Below are positions 48,501 to 60,885 of a stretch of DNA of 64,000 bases, piece by piece; within the stretch, counting starts at the first letter, position 1, and each line of letters begins with the position of its first letter. Both the position numbers and the translations under genes were made by a program. The notes below the pieces were generated by a model, which was not told the DNA's origin, did not search any database, and worked only from the letters and a program-made list of their open reading frames with translations. Location: positions 482,873 through 546,872 of the forward strand of contig JAKSZU010000132.1 in assembly GCA_026018925.1 (NCBI GenBank). Direction: 5' to 3'. This DNA is from Tupaia tana (taxonomy: Eukaryota > Chordata > Mammalia > Scandentia > Tupaiidae).

Positions 48501-49950
48501 AAACAAAAGAAGGAGCTGAGAGCCAGAGAGAAATTCTACCTTTAAAAAAATCGTAAAAATGAAAAATTAACAAAAAAATTGAGGAGACAGGAGCAGAGAG
48601 AGACAGAGAACTCAGAGACACAGACACAGGGATAGAAGGCCAGAGGGGCTCCCTACCACACTAGCTTTGCTTGCTGGAAGCTGAATTATGAGTAGAAAAT
48701 CGTCATTTCGCCTGTGCCCTGAAATATCTAGTTCCAAGTATCCATGTGGAATCTTCTCAGAGAATGGCTGAACTCTCCTGCCTGGGAGAAAGGAGCAGAA
48801 GGGCTTATTAACAAAACAAAAGATGGAGCTGAGAGCCAGAGAGAAATTCTACCTTTAAAAAAATCGTAAAAAGGAAAAATTACCAAAAAAAATGAGGAGA
48901 CAGGAGCAGAGAGAGACAGAGACCACTGAGACACAGAGACAGGGATAGAAGGCCAGAGGGGCTCCCTACCACACTAGCTTTGCTTGCTGGAGGCTGAATT
49001 ATGAGTAGAAAATCTTCATTTCGCCTGTGCCCTGAAATATCTAGTTCCCAGTATACATGTGGAATCTTCTCAGAGAATGGCTCAACTCTCCTGCCTGGGA
49101 GAAAGGAGCAGAAGGGCTTATTAACAAAACAAAAGATGGAGCTGAGAGCCAGAGGGAAATTCTACCTTTAAAAAAATCGTAAAAAGGAAAAATTACCAAA
49201 AAAAAATGTGGAGACTGGAGCAGAGAGAGACAGAGACCTCAGAGACACAGAGACAGGGATAGAAGGCCAGAGGGGCTCCCTACCACACTAGCTTTGCTTG
49301 CTGGAAGCTGAATTATGAGTATAAAATCTTCTTTTCGCCTGTGCCCTGAAATATCTAGTTCCCAGTATCCATGTGGAATCTTCTCAGAGAATGGCTCAAC
49401 TCTCCTGCCTGGGAGAAAGGAGCAGAAGGGCTTATTAACAAAACAAAAGAAGGAGCTGAGAGCCAGAGAGAAATTCTACCTTTAAAAAAATCGTAAAAAT
49501 GAAAAATTAACAAAAAAATTGAGGAGACAGGAGCAGAGAGAGACAGAGAACTCAGAGACACAGGACACAGGGATAGAAGGCCAGAGGGGCTCCCTACCAC
49601 ACTAGCTTTGCTTGCTGGAAGCTGAATTATGAGTAGAAAATCGTCATTTCGCCTGTGCCCTGAAATATCTAGTTCCAAGTATCCATGTGGAATCTTCTCA
49701 GAGAATGGGCTGAACTCCTCCTGCCTGGAGAAAGGAGCAGAAGGGCTTATTAACAAAACAAAAGATGGAGCTGAGAGCCAGAGAGAAATTCTACCTTAAA
49801 AAAATCGTAAAAAGGGAAAAATTACCAAAAAAAATGAGGAGACAGGAGCAGAGAGAGACAGAGACCACTGAGACACAGAGACAGGGATAGAAGGCCAGAG
49901 GGGCTCCCTACCACACTAGCTTTGCTTGCTGGAGGCTGAATTATGAGTAG
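45522..49950 (+). repeat. T-P-Q-R cassette amplification in X1
   Basis: Four monomer types follow in the order T-P-Q-R, T-P-Q-R, P-Q-R, P-Q-R. T has CTTGTTCCC and GGGAGATAGG; P has GTATACATG and TGTGGAGACTGG; Q has TATAAAATCTTC and AAATGAAAAATT; R has AATCGTCATTTCG, CCAAGTATCC and GGCTGAACTC. Anchors are T 45598 and 46849; P 45909, 47160, 48101 and 49041; Q 46223, 47474, 48415 and 49355; R 46536, 47788, 48728 and 49669. All Q copies here read CTTCTTTTCG and all R copies GACCACTGAG. The cassettes inside I1, I2 and I3 have CTTCATTTCG and GACCACAGAG, so this set arose by local amplification. Confidence 0.93.
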
Positions 49951-51370
49951 AAAATCTTCATTTCGCCTGTGCCTGAAATATCTAGTTCCCAGTATCCATG
50001 TGGAATCTTCCAGAGAATGGCTCAACTCTCCTGCCTGGGAGAAAGGAGCAGAAGGGCTATTAACAAAACAAAAGATGGAGCTGAGAGCCAGAGAGAAATT
50101 CTACCTTTAAAAAAATCCTAAAAAGGAAAAATTACCAAAAAAAATGAGGAGACAGGAGCAGAGAGAGACAGAGACCTCAGAGACACAGAGACAGGGATAG
50201 AAGGGCAGAGGGGCTCCCTACCACACTAGCTTTGCTTGCTGGAGGCTAAATTATGAGTAGAAAATCTTCATTTCGCCTGTGCCCTGAAATATCAAGTTCC
50301 CAGTATCCATGTGGAATCTTCTCAGAGAATGGCTCAACTCTCCTGCCTGAGAGAAAGGAGCAGAAGGGCTTATTAACAAAACAAAAGATGGAGCTGTGAG
50401 CCAGAGAGAAAATTCTACCTTTAAAAAAATCGTAAAAAGGAAAAATTACCAAAAAAAATGAGGAGACAGGAGCAGAGAGAGACAGAGACCTCAGAGACAC
50501 AGAGACAGGGATAGAAGGCCAGAGGGGCTCCCTACCACACTAGCTTTGCTTGCTGGAAGCTGAATTATGTGTAGAAAATCTTCATTTCGCCTTTGCCCTG
50601 AAATATCTAGTTCGCAGTATCCATGTGGAATATTCTCAGAGAATGGCTCAACTCTCCTGCCTGGGACAAAGGAGCAGAAGAGCTTATTAACAAAACAAAA
50701 GATGGAGCTGAGAGCCAGAGGGAAATTCTACCTTTAAAAAAATCGTAAAAAGGAAAAATTACCAAAAAAAAATGTGGAGACAGGAGCAGAGAGAGAAAGA
50801 GACCTCAGAGACACAGAGACAGGGATAGAAGGCCAGAGGGGCTCCCTACCACACTAGCTTTGCTTGCTGGAGGCTGAATTATGAGTAGAAAATCTTCATT
50901 TCGCCTGTGCCCTGAAATATCTAGTTCCCAGTATCGATGTGGAATCTTCTCAGAGAATGGCTCAACTCTCCTGCCTGGGAGAAAGAAGCAGAAGGGCTTA
51001 TTAACAAAACAAAAGATGGAGCTGAGAGCCAGAGGGAAATTCTACCTTTAAAAAAAATCGTAAAAAGGAAAAATTACCAAAAAAATGAGGAGACAGGAGC
51101 AGAGAGAGACAGAGAAATCAGAGACACAGAGACAGGGATAGAAGGCCAAAGGGGCTCCCCTACCACAAAAGCTTTGCTTGCTGGAGGCTGAATTATGAGT
51201 AGAAAATCTTCATTTCGCCTGTGCCCTGAAATATCTAGTTCCCAGTATCCATGTGGAATCTTCTCAGAGAATGGCTCAACTCTCCTGCCTGGGAGAAAGT
51301 AGCAGAAGGGCTAATTAACAAAACAAATGATGGAGCTGAGAGCCAGAGAGAAATTCTACCTTTAAAAAAT
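49560..51370. other. Cluster of single-base indels, possible consensus errors
   Basis: Compared with sibling monomers, this stretch has an unusual density of one-base changes in length: CAGGACACAG (49562), GAATGGGCTG and ACTCCTCCTGCCTGGAG (about 49706-49730), CTACCTTAAA (49793), AAAGGGAAAAATT (49812), GTGCCTGAAAT (49970), CTTCCAGAG (50008), GGGCTATTAAC (50055), GAGAGAAAATTC (50405), an 8th A near 51050, GGCTCCCCTACC (51155) and AAAAAATATCG (51363). Neighbouring stretches have far fewer. The pattern resembles unpolished long-read consensus, and it spans the X1/X2 junction at about 50240. Confidence 0.7.
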
Positions 51371-54300
51371 ATCGTAAAAAGGAAAAATTACCACAAAAAA
51401 TGAGGAGACAGGAGCAGAGAGAGACAGAGACCTCAGAGACACAGAGACAGGGATAGAAGGCCAGAGGGGCTCCCTACCACACTAGCTTTGCTTGCTGGAG
51501 GCTGAATTATGAGTAGAAAATCTTCATTTCGCCTTTGCCCTGAAATATCTAGTTCGCAGTATCCATGTGGAATATTCTCAGAGAATGGCTCAACTCTCCT
51601 GCCTGGGAGAAAGGAGCAGAAGGGATTATTAACAAAACAAAAGATGGAGCTGAGAGCCAGAGAGAAATTCTACGTTTAAAAAAATCTTAAAAAGAACAAT
51701 TAACAAAAATAAATGAGGAGACAGGAGCAGAGAGAGAAAGAGACCTCAGAGACACAGAGACAGGGATAGAAGGCCAGAGGGGCTCCCTACCACACTAGCT
51801 TTGCTTGCTGGAGGCTGAATTATGAGTAGAAAATCTTCATTTCGCCTGTGCCCTGAAATATCTAGTTCCCAGTATCCATGTGGAATCTTCTCAGAGAATG
51901 GCTCAACTCTCCTGCCTGGGAGAAAGGAGCAGAAGGGCTTATTAACAAAACAAAAGATGGAGCTGAGAGCCAGAGAGAAATTCTACCTTTAAAAAAATCG
52001 TAAAAAGGAAAAATTACCAAAAAAAATGAGGAGACAGGAGCAGAGAGAGACAGAGACCTCAGAGACACAGAGACAGGGATAGAAGGCCAGAGGGGCTCCC
52101 TACCACACTAGCTTTGCTTGCTGGAGGCTGAATTATGAGTAGAAAACCTTCATTACGCCTGTGCCCTGAAATATCTTGTTCCCAGTATCCATGTGGAATC
52201 TTCTCATAGAATGGCTCAACTCTCCTGCCTGGGAGATAGGAGCAGAAGGGCTTATTAACAAAACAAAAGAAGGAGCTGAGAGCCAGAGAGAAATTCTACC
52301 TTTAAAAAAATCGTAAAAAGAAAAATTACCAAAAAAATGAGGAGACAGGAGCAGAGAGAGACAGAGACCTCAGAGACACAGAGACAGGGATAGAAGGCCA
52401 GAGGGGCTCCCTACCACACTAGCTTTGCTTGCTGGAGGCTGAATTATGAGTAGAAAATCTTCATTTCGCCTGTGCCCTGAAATATCTAGTTCCCAGTATA
52501 CATGTGGAATCTTCTCAGAGAATGGCTCAACTCTCCTGCCTGGGAGAAAGGAGCAGAAGGGCTTATTAACAAAACAAAAGATGGAGCTGAGAGCCAGAGG
52601 GAAATTCTACCTTTAAAAAAATCGTAAAAAGGAAAAATTACCAAAAAAAATGTGGAGACTGGAGCAGAGAGAGACAGAGACCTCAGAGACACAGAGACAG
52701 GGATAGAAGGCCAGAGGGGCTCCCTACCACACTAGCTTTGCTTGCTGGAAGCTGAATTATGAGTATAAAATCTTCATTTCGCCTGTGCCCTGAAATATCT
52801 AGTTCCCAGTATCCATGTGGAATCTTCTCAGAGAATGGCTCAACTCTCCTGCCTGGGAGAAAGGAGCAGAAGGGCTTATTAACAAAACAATAGAAGGAGC
52901 TGAGAGCCAGAGAGAAATTCTACCTTTAAAAAAATCGTAAAAATGAAAAATTAACAAAAAAATTGAGGAGACAGGAGCAGAGAGAGACAGAGAACTCAGA
53001 GACACAGACACAGGGATAGAAGGCCAGAGGGGCTCCCTACCACACTAGCTTTGCTTGCTGGAAGCTGAATTATGAGTAGAAAATCGTCATTTCGCCTGTG
53101 CCCTGAAATATCTAGTTCCAAGTATCCATGTGGAATCTTCTCAGAGAATGGCTGAACTCTCCTGCCTGGGAGAAAGGAGCAGAAGGGTTTATTAACAAAA
53201 CAAAAGATGGAGCTGAGAGCCAGAGAGAAATTCTACCTTTAAAAAAATCGTAAAAAGGAAAAATTACCAAAAAAAATGAGGAGACAGGAGCAGAGAGAGA
53301 CAGAGACCACAGAGACACAGAGACAGGGATAGAAGGCCAGAGGGGCTCCCTACCACACTAGCTTTGCTTGCTGGAGGCTGAATTATGAGTAGAAAATCTT
53401 CATTTCGCCTGTGCCCTGAAATATCTAGTTCCCAGTATCCATGTGGAATCTTCTCAGAGAATGGCTCAACTCTCCTGCCTGGGAGAAAGGAGCAGAAGGG
53501 CTTATTAACAAAACAAAAGATGGAGGTGAGAGCCAGAGAGAAATTCTACCTTTAAAAAAATCGTAAAAAGGAAAAATTACCAAAAAAAAATAGGAGACAG
53601 GAGCAGAGAGAGACAGAGACCTCAGAGAAACAGAGACAGGGATAGAAGGCAAGAGGGGCTCCCTACCACACTAGCTTTGCTTGCTGGAGGCTGAATTATG
53701 AGTAGAAAATCTTCATTTCGCCTGTGCCCTGAAATATCTAGTTCCCAGTATGCATGTGGAAACTTCTCAGAGAATGGCTCATCTCTCCTGCCTGGGAGAA
53801 AGGAGCAGAAGGGCTTATTAACAAAACAAAAGATGGAGCTGAGAGCCAGAGAGAAATTCTACCTTTAAAAAAATCGTAAAAAGGAAAAATTACCAAAAAA
53901 ATGAGGAGACAGGAGCAGAGAGAGACAGAGACCTCAGAGACACAGCGACAGGTATAGAAGGCCAGAGGGGCTCCCTACCACACTAGCTTTGCTTGCTGGA
54001 AGCTGAATTATGTGTAGAAAATCTTCATTTCGCCTTTGCCCTGAAATATCTAGTTCGCAGTATCCATGTGGAATATTCTCAGAGAATGGCTCAACTCTCC
54101 TGCCTGGGAGAAAGGAGCAGAAGAGCTTATTAACAAAACAAAAGATGGAGCTGAGAGCCAGAGGGAAATTCTACCTTTAAAAAAATCGTAAAAAGGAAAA
54201 ATTACCAAAAAAAAAAATGTGGAGACAGGAGCAGAGAGAGAAAGAGACCTCAGAGACACAGAGACAGGGATAGAAGGCCAGAGGGGCTCCCTACCACACT

Positions 54301-56165
54301 AGCTTTGCTTGCTGGAAGCTGAATTATGAGTATAAAATCTTCATTTCGCCTGTGCCCTGAAATATCTAGTTCCCAGTATCCATGTGGAATCTTCTCATAG
54401 AATGGCTCAACTCTCCTGCCTGGGAGAAAGGAGCAGAAGGGCTTTTTAACAAAACAAAAGAAGTAGCTGAGAGCCAGAGAGAAATTCTACCTTTAAAAAA
54501 ATCGTAAAAAGGAAAAATTAACAAAAAAATTGAGGAGACAGGAGCAGAGAGAGACAGAGAACTCAGAGACACAGAGACAGGGATGGAAGGCCAGAGGGGC
54601 TTCCTACCACACTAGCTTTGCTTGCTGGAGGCTGAATTATGAGTAGAAAATCTTCATTACGCCTGTGCCCTGAAATATCTAGTTCCCAGTATGCATGTGG
54701 AAACTTCTCAGAGAATGGCTCATCTCTCCTGCCTGTGAGAAAGGAGCAGAAGGGCTTATTAACAAAACAAAAGATGGAGCTGAGAGCCAGAGAGAAATTC
54801 TACATTTAAAAAAATCGTAAAAAGGAAAAATTACCAAAAAAATGAGGAGGCAGGAGCAGAGAGAGACAGAGAACTAAGAGACACAGAGACAGGGATAGAA
54901 GGCCAAAGGGGCTCCCTACCAGAAAAGCTTTGCTTGCTGGAGGCTGAATTATGAGTAGAAAATCTTCATTTCGCCTGTGCCCTGAAATATCTAGTTCCCA
55001 GTATCCATGTGGAATCTTCTCAGAGAATGGCTCAACTCTCCTGCCTGGGGAGAAAGTAGCAGAAGGGCTTATTAACAAAACAAATGATGGAGCTGAGAGC
55101 CAGAGAGAAATTCTACCTTTAAAAATATCGTAAAAAGGAAAAATTACCAAAAAAAAATGAGGAGACAGGAGCAGAGAGAGACAGAGACCTCAGAGACACA
55201 GAGAGACGGATAGAAGTCCAGAGGGGCTCCCTACCACACTAGCTTTGCTTGCTGGAGGCTGAATTATGAGTAGAAAATCTTCATTTCGCCTGTGACCTGA
55301 AATATCAAGATCCCAGTATCCATGTGGAATCTTCTGAGAGAATGGCTCAACTCTCCTGCCTGGGAGAAAGGAGCAGAAGGGCTTATTAACAAAACAAAAG
55401 ATGGAGCTGAGAGCCAGAGAGGAATTCTACCTTTAAAAAAATCGTAAAAAGGGAAAATTACCAAAAAAAATGAGGAGACAGGTGCAGAGAGAGACAGAGA
55501 CCTCAGAGACACAGAGACAGGGATAGAAGGCCAGTGGGGCTCCCTACCACACTAGCTTTCCTTGCTGGAGGCTGAATTATGAGTAGAAAATCTTCATTTC
55601 GCCTTTGCCCTGAAATATCTAGTTCGCAGGATCCATGTGGAATATTCTCAGAGAATGGCTCAACTCTCCTGCCTAGGAGAAAGGAGCAGAAGGGATTATT
55701 AACAAAACAAAAGATGGAGCTGAGAGCCAGAGAGAAATTCTACGTTTAAAAAAATCTTAAAAAGGAACAATTAACAAAAATAAATGAGGAGACAGGAGCA
55801 GAGAGAGAAAGAGACCTCAGAGACACAGAGACAGGGATAGAAGGCCAGATGGGCTCCCTACCACACTAGCTTTGCTTGCTGGAGGCTAAATTATGAGTAG
55901 AAAATCTTCATTTCGCCTGTGCCCTGAAATATCAAGTTCCCAGTATCCATGTGGAATCTTCTCAGAGAATGGCTCAACTCTCCTGCCTGAGAGAAAGGAG
56001 CAGAAGGGCTTATTAACAAAACAAAAGATGGAGCTGTGAGCCAGAGAGAAATTCTACCTTTAAAAAAATCGTAAAAAGGAAAAATTACCAAAAAAAAATG
56101 AGGAGACAGGAGCAGAGAGAGACAGAGACCTCAGAGACACAGAGACAGGGATAGAAGGCCAGAGG
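51196..56165 (+). repeat. Block I3: 16-monomer block, copy 3 (inside X2)
   Basis: Anchors are at 51235, 51549, 51862, 52175, 52486, 52799, 53112, 53425, 53738, 54050, 54366, 54679, 54991, 55306, 55619 and 55933. It is closest to I2, sharing ACAATAGAAGG, CAGCGACAGG and GAACTAAGAG. The A-run near 54210 is unusually long, making that interval 316 bp. Confidence 0.91.
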
Positions 56166-59100
56166 GGCTCCCTACCACACTAGCTTTGCTTGCTGGAGGC
56201 TGAATTATGAGTAGAAAACCTTCATTACGCCTGTGCCCTGAAATATCTTGTTCCCAGTATCCATGTGGAATCTTCTCATAGAATGGCTCAACTCTCCTGC
56301 CTGGGAGATAGGAGCAGAAGGGCTTATTAACAAAACAAAAGAAGGAGCTGAGAGCCAGAGAGAAATTCTACCTTTAAAAAAATCGTAAAAAGAAAAATTA
56401 CCAAAAAAATGAGGAGACAGGAGCAGAGAGAGACAGAGACCTCAGAGACACAGAGACAGGGATAGAAGGCCAGAGGGGCTCCCTACCCCACTAGCTTTGC
56501 TTGCTGGAGGCTGAATTATGAGTAGAAAATCTTCATTTCGCCTGTGCCCTGAAATATCTAGTTCCCAGTATACATGTGGAATCTTCTCAGAGAATGGCTC
56601 AACTCTCCTGCCTGGGAGAAAGGAGCAGAAGGGCTTATTAACAAAACAAAAGATGGAGCTGAGAGCCAGAGGGAAATTCTACCTTTAAAAAAATCGTAAA
56701 AAGGAAAAATTACCAAAAAAAAATGTGGAGACTGGAGCAGAGAGAGACAGAGACCTCAGAGACACAGAGACAGGGATAGAAGGCCAGAGGGGCTCCCTAC
56801 CACACTAGCTTTGCTTGCTGGAAGCTGAATTATGAGTATAAAATCTTCTTTTCGCCTGTGCCCTGAAATATCTAGTTCCCAGTATCCATGTGGAATCTTC
56901 TCAGAGAATGGCTCAACTCTCCTGCCTGGGAGAAAGGAGCAGAAGGGCTTATTAACAAAACAAAAGAAGGAGCTGAGAGCCAGAGAGAAATTCTACCTTT
57001 AAAAAAATCGTAAAAATGAAAAATTAACAAAAAAATTGAGGAGACAGGAGCAGAGAGAGACAGAGAACTCAGAGACACAGACACAGGGATAGAAGGCCAG
57101 AGGGGCTCCCTACCACACTAGCTTTGCTTGCTGGAAGCTGAATTATGAGTAGAAAATCGTCATTTCGCCTGTGCCCTGAAATATCTAGTTCCAAGTATCC
57201 ATGTGGAATCTTCTCAGAGAATGGCTGAACTCTCCTGCCTGGGAGAAAGGAGCAGAAGGGCTTATTAACAAAACAAAAGATGGAGCTGAGAGCCAGAGAG
57301 AAATTCTACCTTTAAAAAAATCGTAAAAAGGAAAAATTACCAAAAAAAAATGAGGAGACAGGAGCAGAGAGAGACAGAGACCACTGAGACACAGAGACAG
57401 GGATAGAAGGCCAGAGGGGCTCCCTACCACACTAGCTTTGCTTGCTGGAGGCTGAATTATGAGTAGAAAACCTTCATTACGCCTGTGCCCTGAAATATCT
57501 TGTTCCCAGTATCCATGTGGAATCTTCTCATAGAATGGCTCAACTCTCCTGCCTGGGAGATAGGAGCAGAAGGGCTTATTAACAAAACAAAAGAAGGAGC
57601 TGAGAGCCAGAGAGAAATTCTACCTTTAAAAAAATCGTAAAAAGAAAAATTACCAAAAAAATGAGGAGACAGGAGCAGAGAGAGACAGAGACCTCAGAGA
57701 CACAGAGACAGGGATAGAAGGCCAGAGGGGCTCCCTACTCCACTAGCTTTGCTTGCTGGAGGCTGAATTATGAGTAGAAAATCTTCATTTCGCCTGTGCC
57801 CTGAAATATCTAGTTCCCAGTATACATGTGGAATCTTCTCAGAGAATGGCTCAACTCTCCTGCCTGGGAGAAAGGAGCAGAAGGGCTTATTAACAAAACA
57901 AAAGATGGAGCTGAGAGCCAGAGGGAAATTCTACCTTTAAAAAAATCGTAAAAAGGAAAAATTACCAAAAAAAAATGTGGAGACTGGAGCAGAGAGAGAC
58001 AGAGACCTCAGAGACACAGAGACAGGGATAGAAGGCCAGAGGGGCTCCCTACCACACTAGCTTTGCTTGCTGGAAGCTGAATTATGAGTATAAAATCTTC
58101 TTTTCGCCTGTGCCCTGAAATATCTAGTTCCCAGTATCCATGTGGAATCTTCTCAGAGAATGGCTCAACTCTCCTGCCTGGGAGAAAGGAGCAGAAGGGC
58201 TTATTAACAAAACAAAAGAAGGAGCTGAGAGCCAGAGAGAAATTCTACCTTTAAAAAAATCGTAAACATGAAAAATTAACAAAAAAATTGAGGAGACAGG
58301 AGCAGAGAGAGACAGAGAACTCAGAGACACAGACACAGGGATAGAAGGCCAGAGGGGCTCCCTACCACACTAGCTTTGCTTGCTGGAAGCTGAATTATGA
58401 GTAGAAAATCGTCATTTCGCCTGTGCCCTGAAATATCTAGTTCCAAGTATCCATGTGGAATCTTCTCAGAGAATGGCTGAACTCTCCTGCCTGGGAGAAA
58501 GGAGCAGAAGGGCTTATTAACAAAACAAAAGATGGAGCTGAGAGCCAGAGAGAAATTCTACCTTTAAAAAAATCGTAAAAAGGAAAAATTACCAAAAAAA
58601 ATGAGGAGACAGGAGCAGAGAGAGACAGAGACCACTGAGACACAGAGACAGGGATAGAAGGCCAGAGGGGCTCCCTACCCCACTAGCTTTGCTTGCTGGA
58701 GGCTGAATTATGAGTAGAAAATCTTCATTTCGCCTGTGCCCTGAAATATCTAGTTCCCAGTATACATGTGGAATCTTCTCAGAGAATGGCTCAACTCTCC
58801 TGCCTGGGAGAAAGGAGCAGAAGGGCTTATTAACAAAACAAAAGATGGAGCTGAGAGCCAGAGGGAAATTCTACCTTTAAAAAAATCGTAAAAAGGAAAA
58901 ATTACCAAAAAAAAATGTGGAGGACTGGAGCAGAGAGAGACAGAGACCTCAGAGACACAGAGACAGGGATAGAAGGCCAGAGGGGCTCCCTACCACACTA
59001 GCTTTGCTTGCTGGAAGCTGAATTATGAGTATAAAATCTTCTTTTCGCCTGTGCCCTGAAATATCTAGTTCCCAGTATCCATGTGGAATCTTCTCAGAGA

Positions 59101-60600
59101 ATGGCTCAACTCTCCTGCCTGGGAGAAAGGAGCAGAAGGGCTTATTAACAAAACAAAAGAAGGAGCTGAGAGCCAGAGAGAAATTCTACCTTTAAAAAAA
59201 TCGTAAAAATGAAAAATTAACAAAAAAATTGAGGAGACAGGAGCAGAGAGAGACAGAGAACTCAGAGACACAGACACAGGGATAGAAGGCCAGAGGGGCT
59301 CCCTACCACACTAGCTTTGCTTGCTGGAAGCTGAATTATGAGTAGAAAATCGTCATTTCGCCTGTGCCCTGAAATATCTAGTTCCAAGTATCCATGTGGA
59401 ATCTTCTCAGAGAATGGCTGAACTCTCCTGCCAGGGAGAAAGGAGCAGAAGGGCTTATTAACAAAACAAAAGATGGAGCTGAGAGCCAGAGAGAAATTCT
59501 ACCTTTAAAAAAATCGTAAAAAGGAAAAATTACCAAAAAAAATGAGGAGACAGGAGCAGAGAGAGACAGAGACCACTGAGACACAGAGACAGGGATAGAA
59601 GGCCAGAGGGGCTCCCTACCACACTAGCTTTGCTTGCTGGAGGCTGAATTATGAGTAGAAAATCTTCATTTCGCCTGTGCCCTGAAATATCTAGTTCCCA
59701 GTATACATGTGGAATCTTCTCAGAGAATGGCTCAACTCTCCTGCCTGGGAGAAAGGAGCAGAAGGGCTTATTAACAAAACAAAAGATGGAGCTGAGAGCC
59801 AGAGGGAAATTCTACCTTTAAAAAAATCGTAAAAAGGAAAAATTACCAAAAAAAAAATGTGGAGACTGGAGCAGAGAGAGACAGAGACCTCAGAGACACA
59901 GAGACAGGGATAGAAGGCCAGAGGGGCTCCCTACCACACTAGCTTTGCTTGCTGGAAGCTGAATTATGAGTATAAAATCTTCTTTTCGCCTGTGCCCTGA
60001 AATATCTAGTTCCCAGTATCCATGTGGAATCTTCTCAGAGAATGGCTCAACTCTCCTGCCTGGGAGAAAGGAGCAGAAGGGCTTATTAACAAAACAAAAG
60101 AAGGAGCTGAGAGCCAGAGAGAAATTCTACCTTTAAAAAAATCGTAAAAATGAAAAATTAACAAAAAAATTGAGGAGACAGGAGCAGAGAGAGACAGAGA
60201 ACTCAGAGACACAGACACAGGGATAGAAGGCCAGAGGGGCTCCCTACCACACTAGCTTTGCTTGCTGGAAGCTGAATTATGAGTAGAAAATCGTCATTTC
60301 GCCTGTGCCCTGAAATATCTAGTTCCAAGTATCCATGTGGAATCTTCTCAGAGAATGGCTGAACTCTCCTGCCTGGGAGAAAGGAGCAGAAGGGCTTATT
60401 AACAAAACAAAAGATGGAGCTGAGAGCCAGAGAGAAATTCTACCTTTAAAAAAATCGTAAAAAGGAAAAATTACCAAAAAAAATGAGGAGACAGGAGCAG
60501 AGAGAGACAGAGACCACTGAGACACAGAGACAGGGATAGAAGGCCAGAGGGGCTCCCTACCACACTAGCTTTGCTTGCTGGAGGCTGAATTATGAGTAGA
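56166..60600 (+). repeat. T-P-Q-R cassette amplification in X2
   Basis: The order is the same as in X1: T-P-Q-R, T-P-Q-R, P-Q-R, P-Q-R. Anchors are T 56247 and 57499; P 56558, 57810, 58750 and 59691; Q 56872, 58124, 59065 and 60006; R 57185, 58437, 59378 and 60319. The sequence just before each P monomer repeats the X1 series exactly: CTACCCCAC, CTACTCCAC, CTACCCCAC, CTACCACAC. GTAAACATG in the second Q is shared with X1 (47613). The amplification therefore predates the X1/X2 duplication. Confidence 0.93.
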
Positions 60601-60885
60601 AAATCTTCATTTCGCCTGTGCCCTGAAATATCTAGTTCCCAGTATCCATGTGGAATCTTCTCAGAGAATGGCTCAACTCTCCTGCCTGGGAGAAAGGAGC
60701 AGAAGGGCTTATTAACAAAACAAAAGATGGAGCTGAGAGCCAGAGAGAAATTCTACCTTTAAAAAAATCGTAAAAAGGAAAAATTACCAAAAAAAGAGGA
60801 GACAGGAGCAGAGAGAGACAGAGACCTCAGAGACACAGAGACAGGGATAGAAGGCCAGAGGGGCTCCCTACCACACTAGCTTTGC

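Larger units (their letters stand above)
39605..50240 (+). repeat. Block X1: 34-monomer (~10.64 kb) higher-order unit, copy 1
   Basis: The unit contains, in order, the GGAGGCTAAATT monomer (39654), two spacer monomers, the 16-monomer block I2, and the amplified T-P-Q-R cassettes with one closing monomer (49982). The same order follows in 50241-60885 at an offset of 10,634-10,651 bp; the drift comes from one-base indels. The left edge lies between GATGGGCTCC (near 39569; the partner reads GAGGGGCTCC) and the shared GGCTAAATT. X1 has a private GGCTCACTACC at about 39887. Confidence 0.9.
50241..60885 (+). repeat. Block X2: 34-monomer higher-order unit, copy 2
   Basis: It has the same content and order as 39605-50240. 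Anchors of the leading monomers are 50293, 50607 and 50921, and the closing monomer is at 60632. Private differences are few and scattered outside the indel cluster: CCTGGGGAG near 55048, AAAGGGAAAATT near 55449, CTTTCCTTGC near 55558, GGAGGACTGG near 58920 and GCCAGGGAG near 59432. After about 60885 the next monomer (60943) is of a different type, so X is not repeated a third time in full. Confidence 0.9.

Noticed and set aside
49355-49756. Longest open frame in the window, 133 codons on the minus strand, crossing a monomer boundary
   Set aside because: It is opened by one-base indels near 49562 and 49700-49730 in the suspected error cluster, and sibling copies (e.g. 60006-60407) are not open in this way.
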